A program made the translations under genes and the position numbers. The notes under the pieces were generated by a model. The model ran no database searches. It was not told the DNA's origin and worked only from the letters and a program-made list of their open reading frames with translations. A stretch of DNA of 64,000 nt from Campylobacter sp. MIT 99-7217 (GTDB lineage Bacteria > Campylobacterota > Campylobacteria > Campylobacterales > Campylobacteraceae). Shown one piece after another: positions 63,715 to 64,000 of this stretch (the stretch's first letter is position 1; each line of letters begins with the position of its first letter). Where the stretch lies: assembly GCF_006864365.1 (NCBI RefSeq), contig NZ_QHLJ01000003.1, positions 124,001-188,000 on the forward strand. The letters are read 5' to 3'.

Positions 63715-64000
63715 ATGGCAAGAAAAACTGCTGTTATTGATCTTGGTTCAAATTCTGTAAGAATGGTGATCTTTGAAAAAAGTTCAAGATTTGCTTTTAA
63801 TATTTGTGCTGAGTATAAAAGAAAGGTTCGGCTTGGAGAAAATGCCTATAATAACGGCAAAGTCTTACAAGCTGAAGCTATGCAAAGAACAGAAGATACT
63901 CTAGCTCATTTTAAGGCTTTAAGCCTAAAGCATAAATGTAATAAACTTTTGATCGTAGGTACTTCTGCCCTAAGAGATGCTCCAAATTCTAAGGATTTCA
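63715..64000 (+). CDS. ppx: exopolyphosphatase / guanosine pentaphosphatase (5' part)
   Basis: Runs off the window end. The first 95 residues show the ASKHA phosphate loop AVIDLGSNSVRMVIF and LLIVGTSALRDA, typical of Ppx/GppA. These enzymes hydrolyse polyphosphate or pppGpp; in Campylobacter they affect stringent response and virulence. Activity cannot be split from the first part alone. Lies 50 bases after hsrA, so cotranscription is possible. Confidence 0.9.
   Translation, partial: MARKTAVIDLGSNSVRMVIFEKSSRFAFNICAEYKRKVRLGENAYNNGKVLQAEAMQRTEDTLAHFKALSLKHKCNKLLIVGTSALRDAPNSKDF

Noticed and set aside
1-64000. CRISPR array, rRNA operon or insertion sequence
   Set aside because: No regularly spaced repeats, no rRNA sequence, and no transposase frame or terminal inverted repeats were seen.

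Overview
The window is AT-rich and densely coded. It carries many genes typical of Campylobacterota: the orphan regulator HsrA/CosR, long FlgL, CtsE/CtsF, Campylobacter-type Mqo, DUF3972 and DUF1882 proteins, and a sigma-54 flagellar promoter. It looks like a Campylobacter chromosome of the C. jejuni relatives. From memory, many blocks match C. jejuni gene strings (ftsY to comEC; rluA-like to glnA; aroE to pyk; dapE to sir2; ctsF-ctsE), but they are joined in a different order with extra cargo, so it is probably another species.

Layout. 1-5.5 kb: ftsY, a thioredoxin-like lipoprotein, 5-formyl-THF cyclo-ligase, RNase Y, a DedA protein and ComEC. 5.5-8.2 kb: a TonB-dependent receptor with a G10 tract just after its signal peptide, a likely phase-variation switch. 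8.3-15.5 kb: a minus-strand housekeeping run (pseudouridine synthase, waaA, zinc-ribbon protein, Nif3, glyQ, DUF3972, purE, U32 protease, cheZ). 15.7-17.1 kb: glnA. 17.4-27.5 kb: an accessory region with tcuAB, a DUF262/DUF1524 putative restriction protein, a row of broken genes (hydrolase, carboxymuconolactone-decarboxylase-like, cupin, SDR, lipoprotein, EamA transporter), spanin-like remnants, and a tRNA-Leu. Between the spanin-like genes lies a 31-codon ORF that closely resembles the Helicobacter AapA type I toxin. It has an antisense promoter inside the ORF, a hairpin over its start codon, and 5'/3' complementarity that masks its ribosome-binding site. This toxin-antitoxin locus is the most interesting item in the window.

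27.7-34.7 kb: flgL under a sigma-54 promoter, ferritin, and a peptidoglycan O-acetylation operon (patA-patB-ape1-like). 34.7-41 kb: aroE, a SPOR protein, a DUF1882 protein, glyA, lysS, fur, cvpA and gatC on the minus strand. 41-46.4 kb: a YfgM-like/BamB-like pair, coaX, mqo and pyk on the plus strand. 46.4-51.6 kb: a 1716-residue S6-type serine protease autotransporter. 51.7-58.8 kb: an iron-type alcohol dehydrogenase, dapE, a LysE exporter, a DinJ-YafQ-like toxin-antitoxin pair, a sirtuin, a TauE-like permease, an EF-hand-like protein and a small periplasmic protein. 58.8-64 kb: ctsF and ctsE (DNA uptake), plsY with an N-terminal extension, folB, hsrA/cosR and the start of ppx.

Most genes are intact. 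Frameshifts and nonsense changes cluster between 22.6 and 26.3 kb, which points to real local gene decay rather than general sequence error.
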